A stretch of DNA of 64,000 bases from a virus. The stretch spans positions 1 through 64,000 of IMG/VR virus record IMGVR_UViG_3300024346_006511. The stretch is one strand, 5' to 3'. How positions within the stretch are numbered: the stretch's first letter is position 1; every line of letters begins with the position of its first letter. The notes below the pieces were generated by a model that saw only the letters and a list, made by a program, of their open reading frames with translations, was not told the DNA's origin and ran no database searches. Shown piece by piece: positions 1-6,847 of the stretch. The position numbers were made by a program, and so were the translations under genes.

Positions 1-313
1 CATCGCCATACATAAAGTAAGCATCAGCTTGGTCTAACCATCTTAATGCCGTTTCTTTATCGCCAGCACCTACTGATACCACATCCTCTATAGCTTTATT
101 AACATACTCCTTCTCTTCCTCTACCTGCTTAGAGTTAATCTCCATTAGATCAGTAACGAATTGAGCTAAATCTAGGTAAGACCAGTTTTGAAAGTTATAC
201 CCTCTAGGTCTAAAACCATGAACATCTTTGAATAGATCCGAAACCCACATAAGGGTATCTTCGAATTCTTCGTTAGTGTTAATTGTGTGAATGTTTGAAT
301 TTGAATTTGCCAT
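1..313 (-). CDS. Unknown phage protein, C-terminus beyond the window
   Basis: The reading frame starts at the ATG at 313 and stays open to base 1, giving the first 104 residues of a longer protein. The start is supported by an AAAGGTTATG context and by a promoter 24 bp upstream. The visible part is acidic and probably helical, with the stretches EEFEDTLMWVSDLF and ETALRWLDQADAYF. I do not recognise a family. It heads its own transcription unit, so it is probably expressed independently of the gene before it. Confidence 0.75.
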   Translation of the reverse strand, partial: MANSNSNIHTINTNEEFEDTLMWVSDLFKDVHGFRPRGYNFQNWSYLDLAQFVTDLMEINSKQVEEEKEYVNKAIEDVVSVGAGDKETALRWLDQADAYFMYGD

Positions 314-336
314 AACCTTTATTTTTTTATCTTATA

Positions 337-369
337 CTTAAAGATACGAATAAATAAGTTCCTAGGCAA
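337..369 (-). promoter_or_regulatory. Promoter, CCTAGG subclass, for the gene at 1-313
   Basis: On the minus strand a TTG at 369-367 is separated by exactly 20 bp from TATCTTTAAG at 346-337. The sequence after TTG is CCTAGGAACTTA, shared with the promoters at 6847, 11549 and 16293. The TTG directly abuts the TAG stop codon of the preceding gene. The -7 element fits the Bacteroidota TAnnTTT pattern. Confidence 0.75.
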
Positions 370-807
370 CTATCTTAGTAACTCTTTTTCAATTATTTCA
401 TGAGAAAGTAAGTCTATATAAGTTTTTATTATAGCACACTTTTCATACATCTCCTTAGATTCGAAAAAGTATATAAGATCATTTAGTACGGTCATAACAG
501 TTTTGCTATCATAGGAATCTCCTATAGTATAAACAGTTTCAAATTTAGTAGCATCTATTCTATCTAGATACCCTACTAACTTAGACATATACTTAACTCT
601 GATAACGTCTCTTACTCTTTCATATTGTTCCTTATAAGACCTTTTGTACATTATGTCCATTAGATGCCAATTCTCCATTCCTCTTATTACCATTCCCATA
701 AGTACATACGGATTATTCATAACTCCCGTTATCTTATGTTCTTGGTAGATCTCTTCATCTCCTTGCTCGAAGATAGAGAATAAAGTTTCCTTATCTAGTG
801 GTTGCAT
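370..807 (-). CDS. Unknown helical phage protein
   Basis: A 145-residue, charged, largely helical protein with no signal peptide or membrane segment. The C-terminal part (residues ~115-135, YEKCAIIKTYIDLL) resembles the short UVR helical-hairpin motif seen in UvrB/UvrC-type and clamp-interacting proteins, but that is too short to assign a function. Its TAG stop abuts the -33 box of the next promoter. It starts about 95 bp from the divergent plus-strand block; no convincing promoter of the common type is seen in front of it, only a TATTTATA stretch. Confidence 0.7.
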   Translation of the reverse strand: MQPLDKETLFSIFEQGDEEIYQEHKITGVMNNPYVLMGMVIRGMENWHLMDIMYKRSYKEQYERVRDVIRVKYMSKLVGYLDRIDATKFETVYTIGDSYDSKTVMTVLNDLIYFFESKEMYEKCAIIKTYIDLLSHEIIEKELLR

Positions 808-867
808 ATGTTTATAAATACAAGTTATAACCCGTAGAAAAATAAATAATAAATTTATGGTTTAAAG

Positions 868-897
868 TTGTTTCTTAATACTAAAGTTCTTATATTG
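868..897 (+). promoter_or_regulatory. Plus-strand promoter, TATATTG type
   Basis: TTG at 868-870, a 20 bp spacer, and TATATTG at 891-897. It is the only clear plus-strand member of the promoter family and sits in front of the only plus-strand gene block. The start codon at 902 is 5 bp after the -7 box, which would give a leaderless or nearly leaderless mRNA. Confidence 0.65.
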
Positions 898-901
898 ATA
901 T

Positions 902-1078
902 ATGAGTAGGTTAGAAGATCTTTTATTTGAAGCAGAAAAGTTGGGAGTTCGTAGGGAAGTTCTCGATAAAGTTGGTGAAATAAGGAGAATCAAACCGAAA
1001 ATGAAGATAAACGACGTATATGATAGGGCTTATGCGGAAGTAATGCTTGAAAAACAAAAAAACAGTGAAAAAATTTAA
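902..1078 (+). CDS. Small unknown protein, first gene of plus-strand block
   Basis: A 58-residue charged protein starting at the ATG at 902 directly after a promoter -7 box. It reads as two or three helices (SRLEDLLFEAEKLG, REVLDKVGEIRRI, MKINDVYDRAYAEVML). No family recognised. Its end overlaps the start of the next small gene by 14 bp, as expected for a compact operon. Confidence 0.6.
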   Translation: MSRLEDLLFEAEKLGVRREVLDKVGEIRRIKPKMKINDVYDRAYAEVMLEKQKNSEKI

Positions 1079-1160
1079 CTGGACAGCGTTGATCTCTTAT
1101 ATAGTGATAGGAATAGTCACTTATTATATCTGGTCTGCGATATTTAACTGGTTATTGTGA
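1065..1160 (+). CDS. Single-pass membrane mini-protein
   Basis: A 31-residue open frame starting with GTG: KKFNWTA, then a hydrophobic segment (LISYIVIGIVTYYIWSAIF), then a short tail. It overlaps the preceding gene by 14 bp and shares GTGA with the next gene start at 1157, an arrangement typical of real coupled genes. The function is unknown; the small size keeps confidence moderate. Confidence 0.45.
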   Translation: MKKFNWTALISYIVIGIVTYYIWSAIFNWLL

Positions 1161-1843
1161 ATTTAGAAACATGGCAAAGGTATTGTATAGGGCAAAACCT
1201 TATGGATTGTGAATTTACTGTGTTATACAAGCAATATAACGACGGATGTGGTGCATTATTTTGGGATGCCGTGTATAATCACGAAGATTTCCTTGATCAA
1301 CACCGAGATTGTCGGAGTATTTTAGAGATTTGTTCGGGACCGGGCTTTATAGGTTGGGGAATCGCGCATGCTCTAGGAATAAAAGAGATACATTTTGGAG
1401 ATATCCATGAACCGGTCAATATAGACTTAGCTAAGACTGCTAAATTTAATAATGTTGACTATAATTTCCATCTAAGTGATGGATTTAAGAGTTATAATGG
1501 TCCAAAAGTGGATTTAATAATGGTAAGTCCGCCGTTTTTTACTAAGATTGAAGAGTTTGAACAGTTTCAATTGAATGAAGCAACCTTACTCACACAAGAT
1601 CAAGTAGAAAACCATAAGAGAAGATGGCTAGATTTAGATATGAACTTACATAAAAACGTTCTTAATAACTTTAGTAAGTATCTAACCGAGAAAGGACGTA
1701 TAGTAGTATTAGCTGATAAAAAGCATATAGATAAAGATATGTTAGATGCTGAAGCTAAGAATTATTCCTATTATACACATAAGGAGTTCGATGTTAAAGA
1801 GAAACCACATTGGCAAAGCTATATCAGAACATACTATATATGA
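1157..1843 (+). CDS. SAM-dependent methyltransferase, SPPF type
   Basis: A 228-residue class I methyltransferase. Motif I is visible around residues 56-68 (LEICSGPGFIGWG), an acidic motif II follows (FGDIHEP), and the catalytic motif IV is VSPPFF near residue 121. The [NDS]PP[YF] motif is used by N6-adenine, N5-glutamine (PrmC) and RsmC-type enzymes to methylate a planar nitrogen; PrmC- or RsmC-like is the nearest resemblance. The start is GTG, overlapping the stop of the previous gene. Candidate substrates are nucleic acid or protein; the sequence does not decide. Confidence 0.75.
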   Translation: MNLETWQRYCIGQNLMDCEFTVLYKQYNDGCGALFWDAVYNHEDFLDQHRDCRSILEICSGPGFIGWGIAHALGIKEIHFGDIHEPVNIDLAKTAKFNNVDYNFHLSDGFKSYNGPKVDLIMVSPPFFTKIEEFEQFQLNEATLLTQDQVENHKRRWLDLDMNLHKNVLNNFSKYLTEKGRIVVLADKKHIDKDMLDAEAKNYSYYTHKEFDVKEKPHWQSYIRTYYI

Positions 1844-1974
1844 AAGGTACAGAGATAATAGAGAGGTTAAAAGAGATAAGAGAAGAGACATCTAATGTAA
1901 ACTTACCTAATGCTATACAAAAGATAGATTACCTGATAGATGATATATACATGTACAAGCAACATTCATTATAA
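1840..1974 (+). CDS. Small helical protein
   Basis: A 44-residue frame (start MKGTEIIERLKEI) whose ATG overlaps the methyltransferase stop by 4 bp and whose TAA shares a base with the next ATG at 1974. Both junctions indicate a real gene between the methyltransferase and oxygenase. It appears to be two amphipathic helices; no family recognised. Confidence 0.6.
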   Translation: MKGTEIIERLKEIREETSNVNLPNAIQKIDYLIDDIYMYKQHSL

Positions 1975-2441
1975 TGGAATATAAGGTATATAAGAATTTC
2001 GTACCAAATGATCTATGTGATGAGATTGTATCTAAATATAAGAACGAAGGATATGAAGATATTAGAGGGGAATGGGATACATATCCATATACCTTAAACA
2101 AAGGCCCCCTATATACGAAAATTTTGGAATTTTTTTCTCCCCTAGTTCCCTGGAAATTCAACGAAAGGTGGATGAATATAAATGAATACAATATTGGAGA
2201 AGGATTAGCCCACCATAGAGACGCTAAAGCTAGCAACTATACTATAATCTCAGCACTCAATGATGGTTATACAGGAGGAAGATTCGTTATAGAGAAGAAG
2301 ACATATATAGAGTTAGATAAAGGAGATACTATAGTGTTAAATGGCGGTAAGATATTACACGGTGTAGAGAAAGTCTCTAATGGCTCGCGAATAGCTTTAA
2401 ACCTATGGACAGTACCACAAGGTAATAACTCACTATTATAA
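1974..2441 (+). CDS. 2-oxoglutarate/Fe(II) oxygenase
   Basis: A 155-residue double-stranded beta-helix dioxygenase. The iron triad is HRD (HHRDAKAS, residues ~80-83) and the distal His in LNGGKILHGVEKV (~130), followed by the 2-oxoglutarate-binding Arg in SRIALNLW. Members hydroxylate proteins, nucleic acids or small molecules, and tailed marine phages often carry several; this is one of three in the window. It is the last gene of the plus-strand block, behind a methyltransferase, which may suggest a shared substrate. No terminator is visible after it. Confidence 0.85.
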   Translation: MEYKVYKNFVPNDLCDEIVSKYKNEGYEDIRGEWDTYPYTLNKGPLYTKILEFFSPLVPWKFNERWMNINEYNIGEGLAHHRDAKASNYTIISALNDGYTGGRFVIEKKTYIELDKGDTIVLNGGKILHGVEKVSNGSRIALNLWTVPQGNNSLL

Positions 2442-2579
2442 CAATATATAAATATATATTACCTATACCCATAAAAATCATAAGAAATATGCAACTTAGT
2501 ATGGCGCAGCCATGCCTATAGCGTACCTATAAGGGAACTATACCGTCAGTGTTATGGCAAGGTTAGGGCACCATGCTAT
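2442..2579. other. Convergent intergenic region without a clear terminator
   Basis: About 140 bp between plus- and minus-strand transcription units that run towards each other. It contains a short perfect inverted repeat, ATGGC-GCA-GCCAT, near 2500, but no hairpin with a following T run on either strand. No convincing small gene is present. Confidence 0.5.
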
Positions 2580-2786
2580 CTATCTTCCGGAAGGTTTACC
2601 GTCCCAAGGTATAAACATAAGGAGAGTTAGGACCGAAGTCATAGCAAAGGCCTCTAGTGGGTAGTTGAGCATTAGACCTAAGCCTCTTACTCCTATCCAG
2701 ATAATGCCATGTATGGCTAGTACGCCTAGGCTAAGTACCAATAGGGTCAGTACTGTAGTGCCGGTATATCTAATTAACTTGTCCAT
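2580..2786 (-). CDS. Two-helix membrane protein
   Basis: A 68-residue protein with two hydrophobic helices (residues ~10-32 and ~45-60) and a short polar C-terminus (PWDGKPSGR). It has a promoter of the TATATTG type about 20 bp upstream of the start. Small phage inner-membrane proteins of this shape can be holins, superinfection-exclusion proteins or regulators; nothing distinguishes these here. Confidence 0.65.
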   Translation of the reverse strand: MDKLIRYTGTTVLTLLVLSLGVLAIHGIIWIGVRGLGLMLNYPLEAFAMTSVLTLLMFIPWDGKPSGR

Positions 2787-2804
2787 ATCTATCTCTCTTT
2801 ATAT

Positions 2805-2837
2805 ATACAATATACGAATAATACTTCAGGGTACCAA
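2805..2837 (-). promoter_or_regulatory. Promoter, TATATTG type, for the gene at 2580-2786
   Basis: TTG at 2837-2835, 20 bp, TATATTGTAT at 2814-2805 on the minus strand. The -33 box lies just inside the 3' end of the upstream gene (2839-3141). Confidence 0.7.
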
Positions 2838-2838
2838 C

Positions 2839-3141
2839 TTATTCATTAACTATCTCCATCTTATATAATGGGAAGGTATAGGTAGTCTTCTGAGACATCA
2901 TGTCAAAGGTATAAGTCTTAACCGTAGTAGGGCCGATACTCTCTACATTCATACCACTAAAGCTACTCCAGATGCTATAGGACATCTCTCCTTCTTTACT
3001 GGCATAGGCATGTATTGTATATACATTAGCCTTACCCTGGTATCCTATACCGTAGGTAACCTTCATTCTCTCTTCATCCTTCATGGATGATATAGCCTTC
3101 AATACCTTCTTACTTGCTGATCTCTTCTCTGAATATGTCAT
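2839..3141 (-). CDS. Unknown 100-residue protein
   Basis: A soluble 100-residue protein. The first 30 residues are basic and helical (YSEKRSASKKVLKAISSM); the rest reads as beta strands (KVTYGIGYQGKANVYTIHAYA, written here in part). The start is fixed by the AAAAAGGTTATG context and a strong promoter. No family recognised. Confidence 0.65.
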   Translation of the reverse strand: MTYSEKRSASKKVLKAISSMKDEERMKVTYGIGYQGKANVYTIHAYASKEGEMSYSIWSSFSGMNVESIGPTTVKTYTFDMMSQKTTYTFPLYKMEIVNE

Positions 3142-3158
3142 AACCTTTTTATCTTATA

Positions 3159-3191
3159 CCTTAAGATACGAAATTATATGGTAGGATCCAA
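3159..3191 (-). promoter_or_regulatory. Promoter for the gene at 2839-3141
   Basis: TTG at 3191-3189, 20 bp, TATCTTAAGG at 3168-3159, followed 18 bp later by the start codon in AAAAAGGTTATG. The spacer is unrelated to the CCTAGG and CCCTG subclasses. Confidence 0.7.
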
Positions 3192-3196
3192 CTAAT

Positions 3197-3527
3197 CACC
3201 CAACTATCTCTTCATAAGTACAATATGGCAGAAAGGCAACTAATCTCCATATTATTTGTCTATATAGAGAAAAAAAGAATAGAGGGAGGTACGAGCCTGA
3301 TGTATCATATCTAATTTCCATACACCACCTATGTTTCTTTCTATACAACCTATATGTTTATATACCTATATCTCTATATGAATATATACACTAGCTATTA
3401 TTAATAGGCTTCATTGGATAATAGGTCATTCTACGTAGGATCTACATATCATAGCCTTAGTCTCTCCTTATATCTCTTGATTAGAATATCTATGTATAGC
3501 CTCAGCCGTACACTACCTTAGACACTA
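3197..3527. other. Region of 0.33 kb without a convincing gene
   Basis: AT-rich and full of short CTATA / TATAT stretches on both strands. The longest minus-strand frame with an ATG (3196-3321, 41 residues) has no start context and is not called. A GTTGCC at about 3238 resembles a -33 box but lacks a good -7 box 20 bp away. I see no terminator or tRNA. Confidence 0.5.
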
Positions 3528-3797
3528 TTACTCCATATATGACGAGACACTTCTAAGACCGGAATAACTACAACGGTTGGTAGTTTGGATGGTGGTATCA
3601 TTTGAGACATTCGTCGAAAATGCGCGTGGCGACCTTCGGTCGAGAGAGAGACGACCCCCCTCACTCTCCCTCAAGCGTTCCATATCAAAGCCCCACCCCT
3701 CTAAATCCTCTACTATAGACGCTTCAATGTCTTTTTGTATTCTACAATCTTCTATATGTTCTTCTTCGAACTCATACATTATTCCACTTGTACACAT
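3528..3797 (-). CDS. Doubtful small acidic protein carrying the repeat hairpin
   Basis: An 89-residue frame. Residues 1-47 look like an ordinary acidic phage protein (YEFEEEHIEDCRIQKDIEAS). From residue ~48 the frame runs through the GC-rich hairpin element at 3621-3661 and becomes Ser/Arg-rich and low in complexity. The other copy of that element (54151-54188) lies just after a stop codon, so the real gene may once have ended near residue 48. Start choice: ATG at 3797. Function unknown. Confidence 0.4.
   Translation of the reverse strand: MCTSGIMYEFEEEHIEDCRIQKDIEASIVEDLEGWGFDMERLRESEGGRLSLDRRSPRAFSTNVSNDTTIQTTNRCSYSGLRSVSSYME
3621..3661 (-). repeat. GC-rich hairpin repeat, copy A
   Basis: On the minus strand: G-rich start, TCTCTCTCTC, then CGACC-GAA-GGTCG (5 bp stem), then CCACGCGC. 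It matches copy B at 54151-54188 over about 40 bp. Copy B has a stem shorter by one C-G pair, so the pairing is kept although the sequence differs. The surroundings are AT-rich, which makes the element stand out. Confidence 0.7.
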
Positions 3798-3809
3798 AAC
3801 TTATTTATT

Positions 3810-3950
3810 TTAATTTAGTATTATTTTATTAGTCTCTATTGATGTTCTTCTTATATAGTCCTCTACAAAGCCTTCTTCTACCTTATATGGTCTCCATAGT
3901 CCTATTGTTAAAGGCTTATACTCATATTCTTTAAACTTTGTAAACTCCAT
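3810..3950 (-). CDS. Small unknown protein (46 aa)
   Basis: Open frame from the ATG at 3950 to TAA at 3810, sequence beginning MEFTKFKEYEYKPL and ending ETNKIILN. Codon use resembles its neighbours and it fills the space between two genes on the same strand. No motif recognised. Confidence 0.55.
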   Translation of the reverse strand: MEFTKFKEYEYKPLTIGLWRPYKVEEGFVEDYIRRTSIETNKIILN

Positions 3951-3959
3951 ATTAATCCT

Positions 3960-4148
3960 CTACTTGATTAACTTGATTAAATCTTTAAACACATACTCTT
4001 CCTTTATTTCATCATATGCGAATACATTTGCTTTAAAGTCCTCATACGATAGTCCTCCATAGTCCTTCTGGAATACCTCCCATGCTTTACTATAGTCTAA
4101 CTCCTTAGGCTCATCCATCCAATCCCATTCTCTTCCGCTATTGATCAT
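3960..4148 (-). CDS. Small acidic unknown protein
   Basis: A 62-residue protein rich in Asp, Glu and aromatic residues (GREWDWMDEPKELDYSKAW, YEDFKANVFAYDEI). Its ATG overlaps the stop of the preceding gene by 4 bp. It has no membrane segment or metal-binding motif. Function unknown. Confidence 0.65.
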   Translation of the reverse strand: MINSGREWDWMDEPKELDYSKAWEVFQKDYGGLSYEDFKANVFAYDEIKEEYVFKDLIKLIK

Positions 4149-4348
4149 ATCTTATGCTTCCTCTTATACTTCTCTTCAAAGTCACTACCCTGTCCTATAT
4201 CTACTATCACAGCATTCTCTGGTAGTACTTTACTCTTAGGAGCTATTATCTGATCTACGACCTTAATGTTCTTAAATACCTTTATGTACTTCTTTATACC
4301 TGCTCCTTTAGTATACACTACTGCTATAGGAATTATATTCTGGCTCAT
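4145..4348 (-). CDS. Small beta-rich unknown protein
   Basis: A 67-residue protein with alternating hydrophobic strands (IIPIAVVYTKG, KVVDQIIAP, NAVIVDIGQGSDF) and a basic end (KYKRKHKI). It overlaps the 3' end of the gene before it by 41 bp in a different frame, long for this genome, so the true start could be slightly downstream. No family recognised. Confidence 0.6.
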   Translation of the reverse strand: MSQNIIPIAVVYTKGAGIKKYIKVFKNIKVVDQIIAPKSKVLPENAVIVDIGQGSDFEEKYKRKHKI

Positions 4349-4859
4349 TTCTATAATGTTTATATGATTTATATTGATCGTAGTCTTCTTGATTGACCTT
4401 ATACCCCCAATGCAATAATGATTGTTGAATGCGCGGGCTTGCTTCCCAACTGCCTGTCTCTTCTATTCTAGTATAGATTCTATTACGCCATCTACCTTTC
4501 TCTCCACAGAAGTCCTGCCAGCGTCTTATCTGTCTGTTATCATCCTCACCTCTTATACCCATACTGAACTTACAATACCATTCAAACCATCCATAAGGAT
4601 CTCTCTCATGCATCCATTTCATACGCTTCCAGTACTCATAATCCATTCCAGATCTAATCTTAAACTTATTAAGCCTAGGTTTATATGTCTCTCCTAAGTA
4701 TAAGCTTGTATCTAAGCCATCGAAATGATGATCGAATAACTCTTGATACTCGAAGTTAGTATACTCTTCTATCGGTAGGCCGAAGTAACAGCCTCCAAAT
4801 GCTCCTGCTTCTACTATCTCTCTAGGAGTCAGTATAGGGTAAAATGCTAATGAACTCAT
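4308..4859 (-). CDS. Conserved protein with a DPxGWFxWYC domain
   Basis: A 183-residue soluble protein. The central segment has DPYGWFEWYCKFSMG (residues ~85-100), then an arginine/tryptophan-rich stretch (DDNRQIRRWQDFCGEKGRW) and LHWGYKVN near residue 152. From memory, a similar Trp/Cys-rich pattern occurs in uncharacterised proteins of bacteria, algae, fungi and large viruses, without known activity. The start at 4859 overlaps the stop of the SGNH gene by 4 bp. Function unknown. Confidence 0.65.
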   Translation of the reverse strand: MSSLAFYPILTPREIVEAGAFGGCYFGLPIEEYTNFEYQELFDHHFDGLDTSLYLGETYKPRLNKFKIRSGMDYEYWKRMKWMHERDPYGWFEWYCKFSMGIRGEDDNRQIRRWQDFCGEKGRWRNRIYTRIEETGSWEASPRIQQSLLHWGYKVNQEDYDQYKSYKHYRNEPEYNSYSSSVY

Positions 4860-5779
4860 ATTAATGTCTGATTATAGTTTAATGCCTTCTCAATATCGAA
4901 TGCTTCAACAACGTGACCTTCTTCATATTCATCATAAAGGTCTATAAACATTCTACTTACTCTCTTCATTATGCTTACTGGATAATGAGTTAAATCTCTT
5001 GCAGGTTGATCTCCATACTTAATAAAGTCTACTGCTTGCTTCATAGTCTCTGCTCCATTCCATAGATTATTATACTCCTTTAGAATATAATCAGTATCTG
5101 TCTCTTCTATATTTCTTATGTTAGAGTGGTAATAAGGAATGTTTAACTTACTACATTCATACCTGATAAGGTTTAGATATTTCATATAGTTATATTCTCT
5201 AGCACCTTCTGTGAGGTAGTTATTCCAAACGTAATCTTGACCATAGAAGTCTTTCATCTCTTTCTCAGCATTCCATACTAACCAGGTAGAATGAGTATTA
5301 TGCGTCCTATAGCCATACCTGTAATAAGGAGGTTGTAGATGGAATACGTTTACTACATTTAATCTTCTAACGTACTGAAGTAGTCTCACATATGAAGCTT
5401 CTATATCTCCTCCAGGTATTCCTAGATTAACTTCTATATTACCAGTGTACTTAGACATTTGGTAAGGCCAGGTATTCTCTTTATAATGTCCAGTACCGAA
5501 TGTATGTGAACATCCTAAGTATAGGTCAACAGGTTGATCTCCTATCTCTTCTATATCGTAGTCACATCTTAGCACCTGCTTATTAATCTTATACTCTATT
5601 GGCTTATCTATATACTGCTCAAGATACTTTCTCCTTACATCTGACATAAGGTTCTTCTCAAACGTTTCAGGATCATCTAATCCACACCATTCGTATACTC
5701 CAGGGCTTTTCTCTAAGCTTGGATTGACTGGAATGCCGATCTTTGTTCCGTATATAAATTTCTTTAACTCTTTAACCAA
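4856..5779 (-). CDS. SGNH/GDSL-type hydrolase, first of three
   Basis: A 307-residue protein. The block I motif is degenerate, LYLGCSHTFGTG (residues ~84-95), where the family has GDS; the Ser is kept, and NLGIPGGDIEAS follows as block II. Enzymes of this fold act as esterases, including O-acetylesterases of polysaccharides. The best start is TTG at 5779, inside the 3' end of the gene before it; no ATG gives a better fit. Two other SGNH proteins in the window suggest a role in trimming acyl groups of a surface glycan. Confidence 0.7.
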   Translation of the reverse strand: MVKELKKFIYGTKIGIPVNPSLEKSPGVYEWCGLDDPETFEKNLMSDVRRKYLEQYIDKPIEYKINKQVLRCDYDIEEIGDQPVDLYLGCSHTFGTGHYKENTWPYQMSKYTGNIEVNLGIPGGDIEASYVRLLQYVRRLNVVNVFHLQPPYYRYGYRTHNTHSTWLVWNAEKEMKDFYGQDYVWNNYLTEGAREYNYMKYLNLIRYECSKLNIPYYHSNIRNIEETDTDYILKEYNNLWNGAETMKQAVDFIKYGDQPARDLTHYPVSIMKRVSRMFIDLYDEYEEGHVVEAFDIEKALNYNQTLI

Positions 5780-5922
5780 TTGATTATAATATTTAATGCG
5801 ATTAATATATTCGTTATTACTGCTTGAGCAACTATAATGGTTCTAAACCTAGCTACTGCATCTGCCTCTCTCTTTGTAGAGCCTACCTTCTCTCCTAAAG
5901 CCCTTGCCCAAAGACGCCACAT
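5764..5922 (-). CDS. Small membrane protein (52 aa)
   Basis: Frame from the ATG at 5922 to TAA at 5764. The first half is basic (MWRLWARALGEKVGSTK), with EADAVARFRT linking to a C-terminal hydrophobic helix (IIVAQAVITNILIALNIIIN). I recall a similar pattern in small proteins of marine T4-like phages. It overlaps the gene before it by 28 bp and the next by 16 bp. Function unknown. Confidence 0.6.
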   Translation of the reverse strand: MWRLWARALGEKVGSTKREADAVARFRTIIVAQAVITNILIALNIIINWLKS

Positions 5923-6056
5923 ACAAGTGTAATTATAATTCCTACTACTAAAGCAACAAGTACTATACCCATTACTTTATAGTTACCTTCTGTTTGGCGT
6001 CTAGTCCGTCCTTGATTGATAATCTCCTTACCTTCGTTATACCAGTGATTGTTCAT
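5895..6056 (-). CDS. Small membrane protein (53 aa)
   Basis: The ATG at 6056 overlaps the stop of the preceding gene by one base (TAATG). The N-terminal half is polar (NNHWYNEGKEIINQGRTRR) and the C-terminal half is one helix (VMGIVLVALVVGIIITLVCG). Predicted topology is a single-pass inner-membrane protein. Function unknown. Confidence 0.6.
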   Translation of the reverse strand: MNNHWYNEGKEIINQGRTRRQTEGNYKVMGIVLVALVVGIIITLVCGVFGQGL

Positions 6057-6286
6057 TAGATTTTATCTTTTAGTTCATACTTCTTTAAATACTGTAGTGA
6101 TAATAGTTTAGCATATAACTCCTGCTGTAAACTATCTGCTGAGTAAGTATCTGTAAGTGGATGATACGTACTATTCTGCTTAAACCATAGCGCTGTATAC
6201 TTTTTAGCACTCCGGAATTGCAAGAAGGAATCACATGATGCAATTACCTTCTTTGCTTTCTTATACGTTTGAAATATATTATTCAT
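6056..6286 (-). CDS. Small basic unknown protein
   Basis: A 76-residue soluble protein rich in Lys, Tyr and Gln (FQTYKKAKKVIASCDSF, LSLQYLKKYELKDKI). It starts 1 bp after the stop of the protease-like gene and its own stop overlaps the next start, so it belongs to the same transcript. The central HPLTDTY and repeated aromatic residues do not match a family I know. Confidence 0.6.
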   Translation of the reverse strand: MNNIFQTYKKAKKVIASCDSFLQFRSAKKYTALWFKQNSTYHPLTDTYSADSLQQELYAKLLSLQYLKKYELKDKI

Positions 6287-6287
6287 A

Positions 6288-6791
6288 TTAAAATAAGCTT
6301 AGTTGAGTTACAGCGTTCTTTTCGGTAAACTTATAAGCAGCCATTACCTTACGAGTAGGTTCGAACTTATTATTATTCCAATCGAATAACTCTCCGTCCT
6401 TAACACACAGTGCATGCTTAGCTACCATTACCATATAGGTACCTTTAGGATGAGACTTCATAAAGCTCTTAAGCGTCTTCTGTCTCCAGATCTCTTCTCC
6501 TTTAAGTTTATACAAGTTCTTTACTTCATGCTTCTTAAGTCCATAGACGTCAAAGTCTTTAGTACCTAATTTAAGACCATCGTCTTGAGCTTTTAAGAAT
6601 AAGTTAGTCATTAGAAGGTTATTAGTTCCCTTCTTATTTTCTCTACCCATCTCTTCTTTACAGAAAGTATGAGCAGTTCTATAACTAACACCAGTAGCAG
6701 AAGCTAATGATCGTACAACGCAGTCGTTCTTTTCTGCCTTAGCAAGTGAACAATCTGTCTTTGAATAATTTGAATTTACTGATAAATACAT
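6288..6791 (-). CDS. Papain-like cysteine peptidase homologue
   Basis: A 167-residue protein. The nucleophile region is KNDCVVRSLASATGVSY (Cys at ~24), and the His/Asp region is KHALCVKDGELFDW near residues 125-138, the layout of C39/papain-like phage proteins. This family may cleave host or phage proteins or act as a transglutaminase-type enzyme; the substrate is unknown. The AAAGGTTATG start context shows it heads the transcription unit running to about 5764 or further. Confidence 0.7.
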   Translation of the reverse strand: MYLSVNSNYSKTDCSLAKAEKNDCVVRSLASATGVSYRTAHTFCKEEMGRENKKGTNNLLMTNLFLKAQDDGLKLGTKDFDVYGLKKHEVKNLYKLKGEEIWRQKTLKSFMKSHPKGTYMVMVAKHALCVKDGELFDWNNNKFEPTRKVMAAYKFTEKNAVTQLSLF

Positions 6792-6814
6792 AACCTTTAT
6801 TGTTTTTAATTATA

Positions 6815-6847
6815 CTTAAATATACGAATAATTAAGTTCCTAGGCAA
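6815..6847 (-). promoter_or_regulatory. Promoter, CCTAGG subclass, for the protease-like operon
   Basis: TTG at 6847-6845, 20 bp, TATATTTAAG at 6824-6815. The GTTGCCTAG that forms the -33 region also encodes the last codons of the upstream gene, GTT GCC TAG (Val-Ala-stop), so promoter and coding sequence overlap. Confidence 0.75.

Noticed and set aside
1913-2236. A 107-residue minus-strand frame inside the first oxygenase gene
   Set aside because: The plus-strand oxygenase frame has clear iron ligands and connected operon junctions, while this one has no family match.
2480-2520. A promoter at the GTTGC near 2490 (minus strand)
   Set aside because: No TATATT-like box lies 20 bp away; the spacing does not fit.
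3196-3321. A 41-residue minus-strand frame in the gene-poor patch
   Set aside because: No promoter or AAAGGTTATG context; ends in a promoter-like sequence, so likely chance.
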